A stretch of DNA of 64,000 bases, from assembly GCA_949825065.1 (NCBI GenBank), contig OX463866.1, forward strand, positions 573,001-637,000, in the 5' to 3' direction. The stretch's first letter is position 1; every line of letters begins with the position of its first letter. Position numbers and translations under genes: made by a program. Positions 9,187 through 18,390 of this stretch are shown piece by piece. A model generated the notes under the pieces. It saw nothing but the letters and a program-made list of their open reading frames with translations. It did no database searches and was not told the origin of the DNA. Origin of the DNA: Odontocerum albicorne. Lineage: Eukaryota; Arthropoda; Insecta; Trichoptera; Odontoceridae.

Positions 9187-9783
9187 TTAATTTTGTATTT
9201 CAATATACATTCGTCGTTCCATAGACCGTTGTGCGCATTTTAGTCTGTGAGTGGTATTGGCAGTTAATGTTATCGTTCCCAAGCCATACGTTAGCACAGG
9301 GAGGACGCGCGCATCGAAGACTTTTCTTTTTAGATTTTTGGGAACTTCTTTGTTCTTGAGAACATGGTCGAGCTTTCCGAATGCTGCCCAGCCCAGTCCA
9401 ATTCTTCTGGGTATTTCCGCTATTTGGTTATCTTCTCCCAATTTGATTTTATGTCCGAGGTACTCGTATATGTATTCGTCAACAGCTTCGATTGTCTTAT
9501 TATCCACTTTGAGATTTCTGTTGGATGGACTCAACATTTTATGTCCGAGGTACTCGTATATGTATTCGTCAACAGCTTCGATTGTCTTATTATCCACTTT
9601 GAGATTTCTGTTGGATGGACTCAACATTTTATGTCCGAGGTACTCGTATATGTATTCGTCAACAGCTTCGATTGTCTTATTATCCACTTTGAGATTTCTG
9701 TTCGATGGACTCAACATTTTTGTTTTATTGATGTTCATTTCTAAACCAAATTTTAGGGAAGCGTCATGGAGTTCCTTAATCAT
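9187..9783 (-). CDS. RTE-like RT C-terminal ORF with in-frame triplication
   Basis: 198 codons, open throughout. Residues from about 25 to 112 hold three tandem copies of a 30-residue block beginning KMLSPSNRNLKV and containing DEYIYEYLGH. Related elements read EYIYLGQ here, so the extra EY corresponds to a 6-bp insertion of the octamer TACGAGTA. No catalytic residues remain, so the product cannot be an active RT. Confidence 0.7.
   Translation of the reverse strand: MIKELHDASLKFGLEMNINKTKMLSPSNRNLKVDNKTIEAVDEYIYEYLGHKMLSPSNRNLKVDNKTIEAVDEYIYEYLGHKMLSPSNRNLKVDNKTIEAVDEYIYEYLGHKIKLGEDNQIAEIPRRIGLGWAAFGKLDHVLKNKEVPKNLKRKVFDARVLPVLTYGLGTITLTANTTHRLKCAQRSMERRMYIEIQN
9451..9720. repeat. 90-bp tandem triplication within LINE-8
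   Basis: Three adjacent, nearly identical 90-bp units start at 9451, 9541 and 9631 (ATGTCCGAGGTACTCGTATA...). Because 90 is divisible by three the frame is kept. The TACTCGTA octamer is in all three, so it predates the triplication. Confidence 0.95.
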
Positions 9784-9887
9784 GTCATTTAGTTCTGTCA
9801 GGTCATTACTTATGAGATCTTATCTTATCAATACATAAATATATATCCGACCGATCCAGCTCGCATCGCGCAGAAACGTAAAACATT

Positions 9888-10990
9888 TTTTTTTTATCCA
9901 CTTTGCACGGGTTTCTCCTGTTACACAAAGAGGGTCTGCTTCTAGCGTTAGCTTATTCGTTAGGAAGAATATCAGCCAGGATTCTTCTCATACTGCTAGG
10001 CGGTGCCGAGACTATATCCACAGTGTCATTCAGTTGGTTCAATATCTCTATACCACGCGTGACTGAGTGTTTAGCCATGATATTCCTTCTGTAAGTTGGT
10101 ATGTAGAACAGAGGGTGATTCCTTGCACGGCTATATTTATTAGGTACATATAAACTTAGTGCTTCTAGAATCGCGGGACAGTTAAAGGAACCTTGGAAAA
10201 CCTTTATTAGGAATATCACAATGGATTCTTGCCTTCTTGTTTCGAGGCTTCTATAGTTACACACCGTGAGAAGTTCGGCATGGTGAGCATATTTTGGGTA
10301 ATCCCCCTTTGTCCTGTACCATAGATATCTGAGGATTTTTTTTTGTATTTGTTTTATATTGTTTTTATATTTGAGCTGATGAGGGGCTCAAACCGTAGAT
10401 GCATATTCTAATTTGGTTATAATTAGATAATTATATAAGTTTCGGAGGATATCGGTGCTGTTAAATTCTCTTGATGTTCTCATTATAAAACCGAGTAGTT
10501 TGTAACAGTCCGATATCAAACGTGAGACATGGTTAACGAACGTGAGTCCGACATCGAAGGTTACGCCCAAATCTTAGAATTCAGAAACACTGTTTAGTGC
10601 CACTCCCTGTATAGTATACTGATGGTGGATTGGTGAAGAAGATCGACTATAACATACACTGACACATGTATTAATGTTGAACAGAAGATGATTTTGCTCA
10701 CTCCAGGAGACTAGGGAGTCTAGGTCCTGTTGTAACTGTGCACAGTCCTGAGGTGAATTGATCTTTTTGAATATTTTCAAGTCGTCAGCGAACAATAAAC
10801 ATGTCGAGTGACTTATGGAATTTTGAATGTCGTCTATTAATATGAGGAATAGTAGGGGACCTAAATTGGATCCTTGTGGTATACCAGATCTTGCGATAAA
10901 TTCCACAGAAGACTTGTTAGAATTTTGGTTGAATTGGTTAAGAATTTTGGTTAGAACATTTGGTTGAATACATTTTATAATACATGTACT
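9888..10990 (-). mobile_element. LINE-4, Jockey-like retrotransposon, 5'-truncated
   Basis: The minus strand carries most of the second half of a reverse transcriptase and its C-terminal tail, ending in a short A-rich tail near 9888. The same element, plus strand, is at 53945-54765 and ends at the same 3' point. 5' truncation is typical of target-primed reverse transcription. A TACTCGTA octamer is at 10987, in or at the edge of its 5' end. Confidence 0.85.
9953..10906 (-). pseudogene. Reverse transcriptase (Jockey-like), broken
   Basis: Begins with RSGIPQGSNLGPLLFLI (RT motif 4) and CLLFADDLKIF (the catalytic FADD box, about 10790-10820), then the thumb region with YNYLIITKLEYAS, and the tail HSVTRGIEILNQLND to ILPNE. 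At least two stops (near 10571 and 10388) separate the frame into three pieces. The catalytic aspartates are present but the protein is not translatable in one piece. Confidence 0.8.
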
Positions 10991-11219
10991 CGTATATATA
11001 GTATGTTGAAAATCTTATTTTTTCCCTTTTTCCCGTTTTTTCGAGGTTCCTATACCCACGGCGACATGATACATCTTAATAATGTATAAGAACGGTGCGA
11101 GCCGTGCCGAAACAAAACACAAACAGTAGCGAGTCATGCTCGCCACACTCACTGCACCTAGGGAAAACCCAGTAAATGAATGGTTATCTAAAGTTCGTTG
11201 AATAAGAACAATAATAACA

Positions 11220-11575
11220 AGACAATTTGTATAGCGCCGTTTAGAAGGCAAAGTCTCCCCAAGGACGCTCTAACTCGGGATTCAAACCCACTATTATTGA
11301 AAGATTTAAAATACAACAAAATAAATAGAGATAAGTTGTGTAAGGATAGGAAGGTAGTGGCTGCGTCAATTTGATTAGAATATTTCCCGCATCTGTATGT
11401 ATATGTTCATAAAAACATATTTGGTAATAAAACCGCACAAAACTTTCTAAGGGAAGACAAAATTATACAAAGAAACGTTTGCAGATCGTCCGATATGTGA
11501 TAGTAACACATTCGGCTTTAGGTGGAGTGTAGTGTATGTATGTAGTGGTCATATACAAAATTTTGAAACAAGAAC
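11220..11575 (-). mobile_element. LINE-6 3' region
   Basis: In reverse: AGCCGAATGTGTTACTATC, GGTTTTATTACCAAATATG and GGAAATATTCTAATC followed by the TAGAGCGTCCTTGGGGAGAC end. The same order appears at 28575-29215, 38190-38790 and 62230-62710. Noncoding or degraded. Confidence 0.65.
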
Positions 11576-11599
11576 TTGTTGTGTTGTTCGACATATATT

Positions 11600-12335
11600 T
11601 TTTATTTCTTTAGTACGAGTATAACGTCGTCGTTGTTGGGCCCTGTAGTCCAGGATCCCTTCGCCACTACAACGTCAATCTTGAACTGCTTTACCACGTC
11701 GATCATGTGATCTTCTGTGAGAGAACAGCCCGATCCTGGATGCAGACTGCCTCCCCCAGATGCCACAGACATGTGGTACCTGCTGAATCGCCTGACAATG
11801 CTGACGCACGTTCGAAACACGATGGCTGTTTCTAACACGTCTAACCGTTGAGACGCCATCAGCCCGAGAACAGGTGGCTCTCCATCCTCCACGGTCTTGA
11901 GTCACCTGCTCCCAGTTCTCGTGCATCCGTGAGAAGGAGACAGTTTGGAGAGGTTTTTGGTTACTGGAAGCGTGAAAAGACAACGTACAGAAGGAAGAGT
12001 CCCATCGCATTGGATTGATCAAGTGAGAGACGCAACAGGACTACCCTTAACAACTGCCAAGTGCAGGGCTGGATGGAGAGGAGCTGTCAAGGGTTATCGT
12101 GAGAGTTACGATGTTCAGTCATACGCTGGACGATAGGATGATGATAGTGAGCACAAAGTCAGCGACTCTCGCAGACTGTCCTTATAGCGCTTCCTCTACC
12201 TAACAGCCCATCGCTTGCCCACTACTTCCCCGTACAAGACGCGTTTTGGGAGCCTATGATCGCCCATGCGTATCACATGCCCGGTCCATCGCAATTTCGC
12301 CTATACAACTATGTCTTCTATAGGTTTGTAGTTGA
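11600..12335 (-). mobile_element. LINE-2 copy interrupted by LINE-12
   Basis: In reverse the order is KAKLRWTGHVIRMGDH (12200-12310), then an interruption at 11931-12144, then WEQVTQDRGGWRATCSRA (11850-11930) and the 3' end with CGTCGTCGTTGTTGGG (plus strand, 11625). It matches the better plus-strand copy at 27815-28530. Frameshifts are present. TACGAGTA at 11614 abuts its 3' end. Confidence 0.75.
11931..12144 (+). mobile_element. LINE-12 3' fragment nested in LINE-2
   Basis: Encodes GRVPSHWIDQVRDATGLPL then WRGAVKGYRESYD, a typical extreme C-terminus of a LINE polyprotein (RGRPxxRWxDQI...WR). It ends GATGATGATAG, a short microsatellite-like tail. Opposite in strand to the surrounding LINE-2. 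Confidence 0.65.
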
Positions 12336-12528
12336 AGTAGTAATAAAAAATAGTATGTTATAACACTGCAACATGTAAACGCTATAGTTTGCATAAAAAA
12401 TGACATTCGACAATTGAAATAAAATAACATTGTATAATAAATACCTCTAATTATCAACTAAATTCCCCTATTCTAGTTTACAGAATGGATTTTTTGGGAA
12501 ATAAATTTTCTGAGAATGCCGATGAAAT

Positions 12529-12975
12529 TTGCCGCGGTCTGTTGAATTACAAAATATGTTACGTTTGGTCAGTATTATTATAATATATGGAGTGGAATCA
12601 TGGACCCTGAAAGTAAGTAGTATGAACCGACTGGAAGTATTCGAAATGTGGATGCACCGGAGAATGCTACGGATACCCTGGACGGATATGGTCAGCAACA
12701 CGAGGGTTCTTCAAAGAGTCAAAGTTGATAGAGAGTTGCTGACTAATATTAAAATCCGAAAGGTGTCCTATTTGGGTCATGCACTTAGAGGAGCAAAGTA
12801 CAAATTACTGCACCTGATCATCCAAGGCAAAATAGAGGGTCCAAGTGGTGTTGGCATGAGGCAAATCTCCTGGCTCCGCAATATACGTTGTAATAAGGAG
12901 CGTCAGGGATCTTTTTCGGGCTACCGGGGACAAACATGTCTACTCGAGGTGACATTCAAAGTTGGGGGGACCTGA
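12529..12975 (+). CDS. LINE-3 reverse transcriptase C-terminal ORF
   Basis: 148 codons, open to the element's 3' end. Contains the motifs listed for the enclosing LINE-3; the last 30 residues after ISWLRNIR diverge from other copies (frameshift). No catalytic YADD box, so it is a truncated, inactive remnant. Confidence 0.6.
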   Translation: MPRSVELQNMLRLVSIIIIYGVESWTLKVSSMNRLEVFEMWMHRRMLRIPWTDMVSNTRVLQRVKVDRELLTNIKIRKVSYLGHALRGAKYKLLHLIIQGKIEGPSGVGMRQISWLRNIRCNKERQGSFSGYRGQTCLLEVTFKVGGT

Positions 12976-12988
12976 CTGGGAAGAAGAA
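12540..12988 (+). mobile_element. LINE-3 3' part
   Basis: The longest LINE-3 copy here. Encodes YGVESWTLKV, EMWMHRRMLRIPWTDMVSNT, LTNIKIRKVSYLGH, LLHLIIQGKIEG and ISWLRNIR in order, the standard region downstream of the RT. The 3' end CCTGACTGGGAAGAAGAA is a GAA-type tail. Seven shorter copies lie at 14333, 15330, 16123, 28697, 47060, 49730 and 50346, all 5'-truncated. Confidence 0.85.
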
Positions 12989-13115
12989 CATGAATAATTG
13001 AATATAGTGCATAACAAAATGTATGAATGTGGAGTGAGCGAAAGTGGTGCGGTTGGATAGAAAAAATGGAGATATGTTTTCTCTGTATACCCTGTAAGGG
13101 GCAAGGCGTGATGAT
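12989..13115 (+). mobile_element. LINE-1 end fragment
   Basis: Sense-orientation LINE-1 end with CTCTGTATACCCTGTAAGGG and GGCGTGATGATA, the terminal phrase found at the end of other sense copies (40120, 42115, 46025, 63080). Confidence 0.55.
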
Positions 13116-13264
13116 ATATATGTACGTATTTTTCTTTATAATGAATGAAACACTCACAAAATTATATAATTTTTTTGAAATATTGTCAATATACATCGTA
13201 GGGTTGATCAAAATAAATACAGATTTTATTCAAGGGGAAGAAAAGAGGCAAATAGTCGGTTTTT

Positions 13265-13590
13265 CTCTAAGCACTCCCACCCATTGACGGGGCAACGCAG
13301 GTGAGAGGGGAGGTGGGTGTTGCTGTAATTCGGCAGTTTAAATGCATCGCTATAGGGTAGCCTGCCTCTCCTCCACTCCACCCGGCAACCAACCGGGTGA
13401 GGGGGGTGGTGGGGGCAAGCCGGGAGGGTGTATATAAGGAGACAGGAGGCAACCCTGCGGCACTCCAGACCGCGCCGTGTGTGAGAGCTGAATAGAGAGA
13501 TCCTTCACATTTTCACAGCGGATTTGATCGTCTCTGCATTGATGAGTTTCGAATTCATGACCATGAATGTCACGACCTTCGTATTCAAGT
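13265..13590 (+). repeat. GC-rich repeat with TATA-like box (copy 1)
   Basis: GC-rich up to GGGAGGGTGTATATAAGGAG at about 13423-13442, then GACAGGAGGCAACCCTGCGG and ACTCCAGACCGCGCC. The part from 13434 on is repeated, diverged, at 14805-14945, so it is mobile or duplicated. TATATAAG followed by GC-rich sequence suggests a promoter, perhaps of an LTR or other element. This is inference. Confidence 0.4.
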
Positions 13591-13745
13591 TGGTGAGACG
13601 CGTGTCTTCCAGCCCAGGGGTTGCAAGTTCAATCCCCGCTGAAACTCATTTTTATAGGATTCCAGTCTAGTTCTTGAACATATTTATAGTGGATTGGGAT
13701 AGATTGCCACATGGCAATAATCCCGCCAGGTTGCACTGTATCTTT
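13590..13745 (+). mobile_element. SINE-2, full copy
   Basis: GTGAGACGCGTGTCTTCCAG head, box B-like GCAAGTTCAATCCCCGC, then ATTCCAGTCTAGTTCTTG and the 3' hairpin ATTGCCACATGGCAATAAT with GCCAGGTTGCACTGTA. Confidence 0.75.
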
Positions 13746-14112
13746 GTTGCTCGGTCTCATAGTCGAGGATTACTTCGCTATTTCAATGTCAATTCAGTTG
13801 GAAAGCGAAGCTGTGCCTTTATCGTCTTTAAGTGAGTAAGCCGTTGCACACCAGCAAATTCATCGGCCACATCGATGTCCTAGATCCGATGGCACACCTG
13901 AAGTTAGACATGTTCTTTTCCTTAGAATAAATATAACCAAAGTCATAGCTTGATCTTTTTTGAAAAAAATAGATATGACCGAAATCGTAGGTATCCGTAA
14001 ACCCGAATACTAGGCGGAACAAATGACTACCATTCAAATGTAGTAAGTAGCACGGCGTGGAGTTCTAACCAGTGACCTTCCGTACGGAAATTCATTGCGT
14101 TACCGCGCGATT
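13746..14112 (-). mobile_element. SINE-1, full-length but degraded
   Basis: The minus-strand order is head (CGCGGTAACGCAATGAAT, 14085-14105), body, and a 3' end with CCTCGACTATGAGACCGAGC (13752-13771). About 365 bp, as for the copy at 7274-7640. It abuts SINE-2 tail to tail. Confidence 0.7.
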
Positions 14113-14189
14113 CTACCAAGTTGTTTAGACATCTCTTAAAATCCGGAGATAGCGGGTTCTATTTCCATTTTGTTTTAATGTATTCGTAT

Positions 14190-14670
14190 TGTAACCTTTA
14201 AAACATTCGGATATGTTGAAGTGCATCACCAGATGACAAAATTATCTTCGGTCCCATAAATCGAGCCTTCGGGTTTAGAACCACTCGAGTAGGCATGTAG
14301 GAGCATTAATTGCAGTTATTTGTACATGCATATTTGGAGCAAAGCACAAATTACTGCACCTGATCATCCAAGGCAAAATAGAAGGCCGAAGAGGTGTTGG
14401 CAGGAGGCAAATCTCCTGGCTCCGCAATATATGTTACGTGATTGGACTTGCATAAGGGGCGTTGGAGATCTTTTTCGGGCTGCCGGGGACAAAGATATAT
14501 ACCCTCAGGTGATATTCAACGTTGGGGGGAACCTGACATGACACTGAGAAGAAGAAGGCATGTAAATAACTCGTGGTTTGCCGTCGCACATTTTACAATA
14601 CTACCCCACACGTGAAAGGCAACAACATTAGCACACGTCTTGCGCTTATCAGTATTGTTACCAGACGGAG
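14190..14670 (+). repeat. Repeat R copy, interrupted by LINE-3
   Basis: ACCAGATGACAAAATTATC ... CTTCGGGTTTAGAACCACT at 14225-14285 and ACTACCCCACACGTGAA ... CACACGTCTTGC at 14600-14645 are continuous in the second copy at 42170-42330. LINE-3 (14333-14553) lies between the two halves. Nature unknown. Confidence 0.55.
14333..14553 (+). mobile_element. LINE-3 3' fragment
   Basis: Encodes the LLHLIIQGKIEGRRGVG and ISWLRNI stretch, then LFRAAGDKD, and ends CCTGACATGACACTGAGAAG followed by the GAA-type tail. Confidence 0.75.
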
Positions 14671-14804
14671 ACAGTTATTTTATTATTTTTTTCGGGTAGA
14701 ATCGGAAATCAAGGCCAAAACACCCAAGCGGAAGTCAAAACATCTTATCAAAAAGGTCATGGAGGTTGTCATGATACACATTATTGCACGCCAATTCCCG
14801 ATGA

Positions 14805-14945
14805 TATGAGGAGACAGGAGGCCACCTTGCCATACTCCAGAGCACACCCCGTGTGAAAGCGAACAGCGAAAGATCTCTACGCATTTCCGCAGTGGATTTG
14901 ATCGTATCTGTATTGAGGAGTTTTGGATTTTAGACCACAAAGTTA
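14805..14945 (+). repeat. GC-rich/TATA repeat, truncated copy 2
   Basis: ATATGAGGAGACAGGAGGCC, ACTCCAGAGCACACC and GTGGATTTGATCGT match 13434-13580 with many substitutions. As in copy 1, a SINE-2 follows within about 50 bp, so a larger unit may have been duplicated. Confidence 0.5.
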
Positions 14946-14979
14946 CAAGAATGTTTACTTTGATTTTTCCGTTATATAT

Positions 14980-15115
14980 TTAGTAAGACGTCTGTCTTCA
15001 AACCAAGGGGCCTTTAAACTGAGGGGTCTGGTTTTTATTTAAGATCTTCTTCATATGTTTTTGGTTGGTTGAAGAGATTACGACGCGGTAATAAACCGCA
15101 GTATAACTCCTATTT
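14980..15115 (+). mobile_element. SINE-2, degraded
   Basis: TAGTAAGACGTCTGTCTTC head, weak box B region, and 3' phrase GGTTGGTTGAAGAGATTACG then GCGGTAATAAACC. Confidence 0.55.
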
Positions 15116-15117
15116 GG

Positions 15118-15300
15118 AGTCAGCAACTGTATTCTAACGGTTAGCATTCACGCCAAGAAAGCGGACGAGCACAGATTTGATTCATGGCGGATTCAATGCT
15201 GGACTGTTTTGTTCTGTTAGATAATTTTACATGTGAATTCCTATTTTCTGTACCTATATGCAGCTTATCATAAGTAGCATTATTAAGCAATAAATAAATA
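15118..15300 (+). mobile_element. tRNA-like SINE head (SINE-2 variant)
   Basis: TTCTAACGGTTAGCATTCACG and GATTTGATTCATGGCGG occupy box A and box B positions; the same TCTAACGGTTAGCGTTCACG head occurs inverted at 43690-43790. It ends in AATAAATAAATAG. Confidence 0.5.
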
Positions 15301-15329
15301 GCGCATTATAAAACTGTCTAACAAAAGAC

Positions 15330-15545
15330 CTTCTTCTTCTTCCCAGTATCATGTCAGGTCCCCCTAACTTTGAATATCACCTGAGAATAGGCATCTTTGT
15401 CCCCGGTAACCCGAAAAAGATCCCCGACGCTCCTTATACCAGTCCAATCACGTATATTGTGGAGCCAGGAGATTTGCCTCCTGCCAACACCTCTTCGATC
15501 CTCTATTTTGCCTTGGATGACCGCAGCCAATTAAACCTGAATATC
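15330..15545 (-). mobile_element. LINE-3 3' fragment
   Basis: Antisense LINE-3: GTCAGGTCCCCCTAACTTTG at the 3' end side, preceded by the CTTCTTCTTC tail, and TTGCCTCCTGCCAACACCTC inside. Confidence 0.8.
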
Positions 15546-16044
15546 GTCTTCAAAGTATAATATCCGTGCCATCAGAACTCGTTTAATCTAACAAGAATGT
15601 GTACTTACTGAAGTGCAACAGTTTGCACACAATAAACCACTACACGCAGAGACGTCTTCTATCTGTAAGAAAGCTGATAATCATACTAGATCATGAGGGA
15701 TACATGGCCTATTAAGAAGATGATATTAAAAAATTCTGAGACAGTTTTAAGCAGCCACTTTATCCGATAATCTGTTAACCTTGATTTAAAAAAAAATAAT
15801 CCAATATCTATAGAGTTCGCATTCAAAATGTTTGTGTTTCATGCCAATTTGGTGCATCGCGGTGCATCTCTGGCGGATGCTGCATGGTACAGAGTGGTAT
15901 CTTTCTGCTGCAACACGCCACCGCTGAGCATTCCGTACCACTGCACTGTAGCGAGAGTGGTCAACCTTTTAATAACTTACGGAATATTAACTATTTTTTT
16001 ATTTAAAATTGAAGTTAACAAGTAAACTACCATTAACACAAGAG
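15546..16044. other. Unassigned; one 65-codon ORF of no recognisable origin
   Basis: The plus-strand frame at 15828-16025 has a hydrophobic C-terminal third (VVNLLITYGILTIFLFKI) that could span a membrane, but it matches no family I know and codon context gives no support. Treated as chance. Confidence 0.3.
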
Positions 16045-16122
16045 GCGATAACTGGTTGGTTGTAAAAGATTGTCGTATGCCAATAAGCCCGCCAGGTTGT
16101 ACTATATACAACAAAAGTGTAA
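16045..16122 (+). mobile_element. SINE-2/LINE-5 3' tail
   Basis: AACTGGTTGGTTGTAAAAGA, ATTGTCGTATGCCAAT and AAGCCCGCCAGGTTGTACT. With no head it cannot be told whether this came from the SINE or the LINE. Confidence 0.65.
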
Positions 16123-16412
16123 AGAGATTTGCCTCCTGCAGACACCTCTTCGACCCTCTATTTTGCCTTGGATGATCAGGTGCAGTAATTTGTACTTTGC
16201 TCCTCTAAGTACTATACATGACCCAAGTAGGACACCTTTCGGATTTTAATATTAGTCAGACACTCTCGATCAACTTTGGCTCTTTGAAGAACTCTCGTGT
16301 TGCTGACCATATCCGTCCAGGGTGTCCGTAGCACTCTTCGGTGTATCCACATTTCGAATGCTTCCAGTCGGTTCATACTACCAACTTTGAGGGTCCATGA
16401 TTCCACTCCATG
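16123..16412 (-). mobile_element. LINE-3 fragment
   Basis: The minus strand encodes MESWTLKVGSMNRLEAFEM, HRRVLRTPWTDMVSNTRVL, then LTNIKIRKVSYLGHV. It is truncated at its 3' end near 16123, so both ends are missing. Confidence 0.8.
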
Positions 16413-16488
16413 TAAAAGTTATACTATATAAATTAAATAGGTTCTTAAGATATAAATTTGAACATGCAAGGCAAATGTTTGTGTTATA

Positions 16489-17299
16489 TTGGGTGTTAAC
16501 ATAAGTTGTGTCCATTTTTTTTTTTCAAATTAAAAAATGAGCACCAAAAGTAAAACAAAATGTTACAGGTTATACGTCATTCGAAAGAAAATTTTCTACT
16601 CTACAAGACATTGTTTGCTTTTACGTTACATATATTATTTTAGTTGATTACAAGCCTTCAAAATGGAATGTCAAGTAGATGAAAATGAGCATTTTCGACA
16701 CCTCCTTCTGTTCGCGTTCAATCGAGGGAATAAAGCTGCCAAAACTGCTCACGATATTTGCGAAGTGTACGGTGAAGATGCTATGAATAAAAGGATAGCT
16801 CGTCGATGGTGTTTGCGTTTCAAAGACGGTAATTTCGACCTGAAAGACATGGAGCGCACCGGACGACCAGTGGACTTAGATGAGGGCCGCTTAAACCATA
16901 TTATTCATGAAGATCCCATTCAAACCAGCGTAGAATTGGCTGAGCAGATGAATTGAAGTCACATGACTATACCGCCATCTTAAATCAATGGGAAAAGTCC
17001 AGAAGTTCGGCGCTTGGGTTCCACATGTTTTGAGTGAAAACAACAATAATCAATTATCGAACGTTGAATGCGAACAGAAGGAGGTGTCGAAAATGGTCAC
17101 TTTCTTCTACTTGACATTCCATTTTGAAGGCTTGTAATAAAATAAAATAATATATGTAAAGTAAAAGCAAACATTATATCTTGTAGAGCAGAAAATTTTA
17201 TTTCGAATGACGTATAATATTTACCATTTTGTTATACTTTTGGTGCTCATTTTTTAATTTGAAAAAAAAAAAACGGACACAACTTATGTTAACACCTAA
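16489..17299 (+). mobile_element. Foldback mariner M1
   Basis: TA target duplication (16487-16488 and 17300-17301). Starts TTGGGTGTTAACATAAGTTG, ends in the complement. The usual 3' half of a mariner is replaced by an inverted copy of the first ~230 bp: 17065-17299 mirrors 16489-16725, including the start of the ORF. Only the N-terminal part of the transposase lies between. The sister copy M2 has the same design and the same junction, so it spread as a family. Confidence 0.85.
16663..16956 (+). CDS. Truncated mariner transposase, DNA-binding domain only
   Basis: 97 codons. MECQVDENEHFRHLLLFAFN start, then AHDICEVYGEDAMNKRIARR and RFKDGNFDLKDMERTGRP, the paired helix-turn-helix region and the GRP linker of mariner transposases (full proteins are about 345 residues). 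The frame stops at 16956; similarity continues after it for some 30 codons (MGKVQKF, LSENN) before the inverted segment. The DD34D catalytic domain is absent. Confidence 0.8.
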   Translation: MECQVDENEHFRHLLLFAFNRGNKAAKTAHDICEVYGEDAMNKRIARRWCLRFKDGNFDLKDMERTGRPVDLDEGRLNHIIHEDPIQTSVELAEQMN

Positions 17300-17370
17300 T
17301 AGATTACTTTATTAAAAAAAAAACATGTCGGAATACCTCATTGAGTTTTTAGCGGATGTCCTTGTTGGAC

Positions 17371-17816
17371 GTGCTGATGATTTTGATTGTTTGGTATTTA
17401 AAATAAAATACGTCGATTAGCAATGCGGAAAGTGAGAGTGAACAATCAATGAATAGTAAACAGCAATGAATGGTCAAATGATTAATAATAAGTGATCTTT
17501 ATTTATCGATAAGTAGGTATATATACATTTCAGAACGGGGCGCGTGAGTGCATCCGCAATATATTTTCATCTCACTCCTGCGCGTGCAGAGGTGGTTGCA
17601 GACGTTGCGAATAATATAGTGGGTAAATAATTTGTTGACGAAAACGGTGAGACAGCGCGATGCGTTCTCTTTCTACTGTGGAATGTAACGTAAATAGTAT
17701 TTGCGGGTAAACAATATTAATGTTCTGGTATGCGACCTTTGGACATGTCCGAAGGTCGGTTCGTCGGTCGTTGACCGTGCGTGTTGACAATATTCAGGGA
17801 CGACGGTAGTCCCTAC
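17371..17816 (+). repeat. LTR-like repeat, copy 1
   Basis: Begins TGATGATTTTGATTGT and ends near GTCCCTACA; contains GCAATGCGGAAAGTGAGAG, CATTTCAGAACGGGGCGCG and GACAATATTCAGGGACGACG. A diverged copy in the same orientation is at 27408-27811. Length, TG start and CA-type end suggest a solo LTR, but no clear target duplication is seen. Confidence 0.4.
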
Positions 17817-18082
17817 AAGTTCATTCATACATATTTAAAAATACCATACCAGTAAAATGTTTATGCATTGTATACTTTTATTCGTATATTTCGTGCTTAA
17901 ATTCAACTCGCCTGTCCCCGTCCCCGTGCATTTCCTGTTCAGACGTTCCAGTGGCGTTTCCGTAGAAAAGTCCCACTGCTTTTGGCGTTACTTCAAAATT
18001 GATACATCGCTCCATCTCTCCTCTCAGAGGATCCATTTCACGAGTACTTGTTTAAACGCGGAGTTGCATACATACGAGTACA

Positions 18083-18267
18083 ATACCCGGCGGTAAGTAA
18101 TACACATCGGGCTTAAGAAAGAGACTGCCGGTTTGAAGAGCGTCGTATCTGTCATTCATACACGTGTTCCGTCGCGATTTGTCAGTCGCATCACGCGACA
18201 GAGATGACGCACTACAAACCGACAGTCTCTTTCTTAAGCCCTATATGTATTACTTACCGCCGGGTAC
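18083..18267. mobile_element. MITE-1, full palindromic copy
   Basis: ATACCCGGCGGTAAGTAATA at the left, CTTACCGCCGGGTACT at the right, mirrored throughout. TACGAGTA (18073-18080) lies three bases outside the left end. Confidence 0.85.
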
Positions 18268-18274
18268 TTATACA

Positions 18275-18390
18275 TCTATATACGATCTCCGCGACACAGT
18301 TCGTAAGACGTCCGTCTTACAAATTAGACGTTGCGGGTTCAATTGCTGTTGGTATCCAATTTTCTACATGGTTTTGTTGATTTATTAATT
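18275..18390 (+). mobile_element. SINE-2 head
   Basis: GTAAGACGTCCGTCTTAC and GCGGGTTCAATTGCTG, spaced like box A and B; the 3' hairpin region is missing. Next about 300 bp (18391-18689) hold nothing recognised. Confidence 0.5.

Larger units (their letters stand above)
9161..9840 (-). mobile_element. LINE-8, RTE-like retrotransposon fragment with poly(A) end
   Basis: The minus strand encodes the region after the RT catalytic site (LKFGLEMNINKTKML, EAVDEYIYEYLGH, VLPVLTYGLGTITL, KCAQRSMERRM), the usual order of RTE-type endonuclease-reverse transcriptases. It is truncated on both sides and ends in about 18 A residues (T tract at 9162-9180), as for a reverse-transcribed copy. An internal 90-bp segment is triplicated. 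Confidence 0.8.

Noticed and set aside
9251..9838. 195-codon plus-strand frame opposite LINE-8
   Set aside because: It is the antisense shadow of the RTE-like frame; the minus strand carries the recognisable RT motifs.
15828..16025. Small membrane-protein gene
   Set aside because: One hydrophobic stretch in a 65-codon frame without homology or supporting context; likely chance.
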